Positions 60,813-64,000 of a stretch of 64,000 bases of DNA are shown in pieces. Location: positions 1 to 64,000 of the forward strand of contig JACPYP010000005.1 in assembly GCA_016195985.1 (NCBI GenBank). The letters run 5' to 3'. A program made the position numbers and the translations under genes. The stretch's first letter is position 1. Each line of letters opens with the position of its first letter. This DNA comes from Acidobacteriota bacterium. Its GTDB lineage: Bacteria > Acidobacteriota > Holophagae > Holophagales > Holophagaceae. The notes below the pieces were generated by a model. The model did not search any database, had not been told where the DNA came from, and saw only the letters and a list, made by a program, of their open reading frames with translations.

Positions 60813-60858
60813 TCACCACCAAGCACCCCGGCCACGCGGCCGGGGTGCTTGGTGGTGA
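60813..60858. terminator. Strong terminator after the peptide-utilisation cluster
   Basis: A perfect 21-bp stem starts with TCACCACCAAGCACC and has a 4-base ACGC loop. It lies 25 bp after the M28 stop and before the end of the converging CapA-like gene. The outer CACCACCAAG/CTTGGTGGTG part is related to repeat element B, which suggests that such elements are reused as terminators. Confidence 0.8.
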
Positions 60859-60882
60859 TCCTTTTCCAAAAAGATCCGCCAG

Positions 60883-62223
60883 TTAGGGCAATGCGACCTC
60901 GGCGTACCACCCCTTGCTCAGGATCTTCGTGCCGTAGGGCGCCGAGAGTTTCTGCATGAGGGCGATGATCTCCGCGCCGCGCTTGGTGCTGGCCAGGCGC
61001 GGCACGCCGAAGAGGGGGCCTTCGTCGTCGATGGTGACGGGCAGCAGCTGGATGCGCTTGAGCTTGCCCTGGTTCATCACCATGCGCACCATCACCGTTT
61101 CCATGACCTCGCGGGAATCGCGGCGGTCCCACACGGATTCGTTGAGCCGCTTCGGCATCTCGATGTCGCGCTGGTTCAGCAGGTCGGCGTGGATCTTATC
61201 CGGCGTGCGGTACTGGTAGATGAAATCGCCCAGGCTGTAGAAGATGGGCCTGCCCTTGTAGATCTCGATGCCACGCAGCACGTGGGGACCGGTGCCGATC
61301 ACCATGTCGGCCCCGGCCTCGATGGCCCGCCGGTACATGATCTCCTCGTTGGGCGGCGTGGTGTCCTGGATGCCGTAGGCGCGGTGGTGGGTCACGTCGT
61401 GGTTGTGCAGAGAGACCAGCAGCAAGTCCGTCTTGCGCCGGGCCAGGAGGACATCGTCCTCCATGGCGGCCACGTCCGATTCCAGGGGGCCCTCCACCTT
61501 CTCCACCTTGCCGTCCCGCAGGGCCAGGATCACCGCCGGATCGATGGTGGCCAGGGAGGGCGCATCGGGATTCTTGCTGCGGTACTTGGCCGTCCAATAG
61601 CGCATGTAGGAGAGCAACCCGACGGTGCGCTTGTGGCCCGCCAATTCGGTCTTGCCCAGGGCGTGGGCCTCGGCCAGCGTGGCGCCCGCGCCGGCATGGG
61701 TGATGTTGGCGTGGTCCAGGGCCTGCAAGCATTCCTTCAGGCCTTCTGGCCCGAAATCCATGGCGTGGTTGTTGGCCTGGCTCACCAGGTTGATGCCCGT
61801 GCGGGCCAGCTCCCAGCGGAAGGCCGACGGCGCGCGGAAATTGTAGAAGGGCCGTTGCAGCTCGGGCCGGTCGTTGAGGGAGAATTCCATGTTGCCGTAG
61901 GCCACGTCCGCCTCCTGCATGAGGCGGAAGAGGCCCGCCCGCTCGGGTTCCTGCAGGTGGGTGATGGGCTGGTTGAAGATCAGATCGCCCACGGCCGTGA
62001 GGGTCAGGTCGCCGGGCTCCTCCTTGAGCAGTTCCGCGATGCGGCCGGACCAGTCGATGCGCTCCGTGGGCTCGGCCGGGTGGACGCGCCGCTGGTACAC
62101 GGAACGAGGATCATCCTTGAGAAGGTCAGGGGCCGTCTGGGCCTGCGCTGGAGGCGCCAGCAGGGCCGCCAGCAGGGCCGGGAGGGGAGAGAGCATTCGG
62201 CGCGCGCGAGGAATCCCGGTCAT
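60883..62223 (-). CDS. CapA family metallophosphatase-like protein
   Basis: This encodes 446 residues with a signal peptide (LPALLAALLAPPAQAQ). Family motifs are LTLTAVGDLIFNQPI, VSQANNHAMDFGPEG (NNH), SLHNHDVTHHRAYG and VIGTGPHVLRGIEIYKG, then IFYSLGDFIY. CapA/PgsA proteins act in poly-gamma-glutamate capsule formation, but many are of unknown function. The ATG at 62223 has AGGAG upstream. It is on the opposite strand to the peptide cluster. Confidence 0.83.
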   Translation of the reverse strand: MTGIPRARRMLSPLPALLAALLAPPAQAQTAPDLLKDDPRSVYQRRVHPAEPTERIDWSGRIAELLKEEPGDLTLTAVGDLIFNQPITHLQEPERAGLFRLMQEADVAYGNMEFSLNDRPELQRPFYNFRAPSAFRWELARTGINLVSQANNHAMDFGPEGLKECLQALDHANITHAGAGATLAEAHALGKTELAGHKRTVGLLSYMRYWTAKYRSKNPDAPSLATIDPAVILALRDGKVEKVEGPLESDVAAMEDDVLLARRKTDLLLVSLHNHDVTHHRAYGIQDTTPPNEEIMYRRAIEAGADMVIGTGPHVLRGIEIYKGRPIFYSLGDFIYQYRTPDKIHADLLNQRDIEMPKRLNESVWDRRDSREVMETVMVRMVMNQGKLKRIQLLPVTIDDEGPLFGVPRLASTKRGAEIIALMQKLSAPYGTKILSKGWYAEVALP

Positions 62224-62324
62224 GGACGGCTCCTGATGTTTGAATAATTTTGTTTCATTTATACGCATCAGGCAAAGATTTTTGAGCAGGCATCCTCCAG
62301 AGCCTGCCGTTCTATGCTGGTGGG

Positions 62325-62918
62325 ATGACGACGCGGCCCGACTACTGGAACCAGATCTACGAAGACGAAGGCCGTCCCGGCTGGGACATGAACAAGGCCA
62401 CGCCCCTGGTGCGGGAACTTCTCGACCTGGCCCGCCCCCTGGGGCTGCGCGCGGGCTGCGAGCTGGCGGTGCCGGGCTGCGGCTACGGGCACGATGCGGC
62501 CGAGCTGGCCGACCAGGGCTTCGCGGCCACCGGCCTGGATTTCGCGCCCCTGGCCATCGAGGGCGCCGTGGCGCGGCACGGGAACAAGGTGGCCTGGGCC
62601 CAAGTGGACTGGTTCAACACGGAGCTGGGCCCCTGGGACGCCCTCTTCGACCACACCTGCTTCGTGGCCATGGATCCGCCGCGGCGCGCCGCCTACGTAG
62701 AGGCCTGCGCCGGCCATCTGCGCCCAGGCGGCCTGTGGATGGCCGCGCTCTTCCACGACACGAAGGGCCAGGCTGGCCCGCCCCATGCCATTTCCATGGC
62801 CGACATGCGCGCCTTGGCCGAAGTACGCTTCGAGGTCCTCCATCTGGGCGCCGCCACCCAGAGCCACCCCCGCCGGGCGGGCCGGGAATTCCTGCTGGTG
62901 GCGAAGCGGAAGCCCTGA
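62325..62918 (+). CDS. SAM-dependent methyltransferase, TPMT-like
   Basis: This encodes 197 residues. YWNQIYEDEGRPGWDMNKAT opens the protein, the SAM loop is LAVPGCGYGHDAAELADQG (about 47-65), and GLDFAPLAIEGA follows. This is the thiopurine S-methyltransferase-like family. Members methylate S, Se or halide atoms; the substrate is unknown. It is divergent from the CapA-like gene. Confidence 0.83.
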   Translation: MTTRPDYWNQIYEDEGRPGWDMNKATPLVRELLDLARPLGLRAGCELAVPGCGYGHDAAELADQGFAATGLDFAPLAIEGAVARHGNKVAWAQVDWFNTELGPWDALFDHTCFVAMDPPRRAAYVEACAGHLRPGGLWMAALFHDTKGQAGPPHAISMADMRALAEVRFEVLHLGAATQSHPRRAGREFLLVAKRKP

Positions 62919-62959
62919 AGGGGCTTGGGGCGCTTCGTCCCGGCTGTGTCTCCCCCTGG

Positions 62960-63371
62960 CGGCTCCGCTTCAGCCCCTCCAGCGCGGCCCGTCGTCGCTC
63001 GCCAATGATGAAATACACCGGCACGCCGAACGCGGGGCTGGGACGGGGCTGGGGCCCGGCGCCTGCAGCTTCCGGAGATTCTTCCCCTCGTTCCGGGCCA
63101 GCGGATCGAGCGAAAAGCTGGCGCCGCGAACGAAATGAGAGATGTCCGAAAACGCGTCGTGGGGGCTGCAGAGCATCCCCTTCACGAAGGGACTCGGACC
63201 CGCCCGGCCCTCCATCATTGGGATCTGACCGTGCCCCGCTGATCCCGTGCCCGACGAGAAATCCTGTTCCAGCTCCGCCAGGGAACCCCGGGAAAAGCCC
63301 CTGTACGGACTTCCGGGCCCCCTTGTGCAGAAACAGGAGCACCGGGTTGCGGCGATCGGCACAGGCCCCAT
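62960..63371 (-). pseudogene. Broken alpha/beta hydrolase
   Basis: On the minus strand, NPVLLFLHKGARKSVQG (about 63340-63290) and, in a second frame, GSLAELEQDFSSGTG and SHFVRGASFSLDPLARNEG, then in the first again VPVYFIIGERRR near 63010, are the parts of a proline-iminopeptidase-like alpha/beta hydrolase. At least two frame changes are needed, and the nucleophile GxSxG region is missing. The gap 62919-63430 has no other coding signal. It is a degraded gene. Confidence 0.55.
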
Positions 63372-63430
63372 TCGGCTCTAGGCGGTCAGCCTCCGGTCAG
63401 CAGGCTGAACAACCTCGTTGGCAACGACAG

Positions 63431-64000
63431 CTAGCCCTCCACCTGGATGGCCGCCAGGGACCGCATGACTTCATCGGCGCAGGCCTGGTAGCGCTCGCGG
63501 CCCGCCAGGCCCTCGGGGATGGTCGAGAAATCCACCGCGGGACCGGCCACCACGGTGATGCGCCCAGGCCGCGGCCACTTGGCCGAGCGCGGCCAGCATT
63601 CGTGGGCGCCGAAAAGCCTCAGGGGCACCACGGGCACCTCGCCCTTGGCGATGAGGAAGCCGATGCCGGCCTCGGCGGGCTGCAGGGCGCCGTCAGGGGA
63701 ACGGGTGCCCTCGGGGAAGATCAGGACCCGATTGCCCTCCTTCAGCAGCCTCAGGATGCGCTTCATGCTGCCCAGGTCGCCCTTGCCCAGGTCCACGGGA
63801 AACACCTGGATGCGCGGCAGCAGCCAACCCAGAAAGCCCTTGAAGAGGGACTTGCGGGCCAGGTAGTAGATGGGATTGCGAAAGCTGGCCCCCACGATGG
63901 AGGGGTCCAAGTAGCTCGCGTGGTTGGCCACCAGGAGCGCGCCGCCGCTTTCCGGCAGGAGTTCCGGATGGATGACACGGTGCCGGAAGAAGGTGAGGCC
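63431..64000 (-). CDS. PlsC-like 1-acyl-glycerol-3-phosphate acyltransferase (partial)
   Basis: 190 codons are visible; the 5' end lies beyond the window. The HX4D motif is NHASYLD, then PIYYLARKSLFKGFLGWLLP, and the second block LIFPEGTRSPDG. These are the acyltransferase motifs of PlsC, which forms phosphatidic acid from lysophosphatidic acid. The C-terminus ends naturally at 63431. No membrane helix is visible in the part seen. Confidence 0.88.
   Translation of the reverse strand, partial: GLTFFRHRVIHPELLPESGGALLVANHASYLDPSIVGASFRNPIYYLARKSLFKGFLGWLLPRIQVFPVDLGKGDLGSMKRILRLLKEGNRVLIFPEGTRSPDGALQPAEAGIGFLIAKGEVPVVPLRLFGAHECWPRSAKWPRPGRITVVAGPAVDFSTIPEGLAGRERYQACADEVMRSLAAIQVEG

Overview
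The window is high-GC bacterial chromosome with tightly packed operons and several AT-rich promoter islands. The gene content fits an aerobic or microaerobic, peptide-degrading member of the Acidobacteriota, most like class Holophagae (Geothrix/Holophaga-type). The clues are an Oar-like TonB receptor with a carboxypeptidase-regulatory domain, many secreted peptidases, a bc plus cbb3 respiratory operon, tyrosine phenol-lyase, and many palindromic intergenic repeats. The lineage is an inference from gene content, not from a marker gene. I found no rRNA, tRNA, CRISPR array or intact transposase.

Layout. 1-1.9 kb is a decayed integron: the C-terminal part of an IntI integrase, a low-GC gene cassette with attC remnants, and a second recombinase fragment. 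It is bracketed by an exact direct repeat of at least 135 bp that carries a truncated PadR-type regulator. 1.7-6.8 kb holds a two-gene permease operon with a double-palindrome operator, a CPBP protease, a succinyl-CoA:acetate CoA-transferase and an envelope protein pair. 7.3-8.7 kb is an AT-rich island with a secreted beta-rich protein of unknown function. 8.9-14.5 kb holds a tricorn-like protease, tyrosine phenol-lyase and its divergent Lrp/AsnC regulator. 14.5-23.4 kb has palindromic repeats, an MFS transporter, a PAS-rich hybrid histidine kinase, small proteins and an M14 peptidase. 23.4-27.6 kb is an ECF42-type sigma-factor island with two DGPF (YciI-like) proteins, a DHFR-like reductase, a DoxX-like protein, a VOC protein and a matching candidate promoter. 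27.6-32.5 kb holds a GlxA-type AraC regulator divergent from an isochorismatase-like hydrolase, a SafE-like membrane protein, glutamine synthetase and small proteins.

44.7 to 32.6 kb (minus strand) is a 12-gene respiratory operon. It encodes a Rieske protein, cytochrome b, a heptaheme cytochrome c, CcoN, CcoO, a CcoQ-like peptide, an FAD/Fe-S oxidoreductase, CcoG and the copper ATPase CcoI. No CcoP and no separate cytochrome c1 is present. A CRP/FNR-like site lies upstream in an AT-rich region. 45-50 kb has a FadH-type dienoyl-CoA reductase, a serine hydrolase and a YcaQ-like DNA glycosylase.

50.2-60.8 kb is the most interesting cluster: an RpiR-type regulator, a TonB receptor, a secreted cyanophycinase, a secreted M14 carboxypeptidase, isoaspartyl dipeptidase IadA, a YfcC-type carrier and a secreted M28 peptidase, closed by a 21-bp-stem hairpin. 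Read together it looks like a locus for capturing and degrading cyanophycin or other beta-aspartyl peptides. The window ends with a CapA-like protein, a methyltransferase, a broken alpha/beta hydrolase and the start-truncated gene of a PlsC-like acyltransferase.
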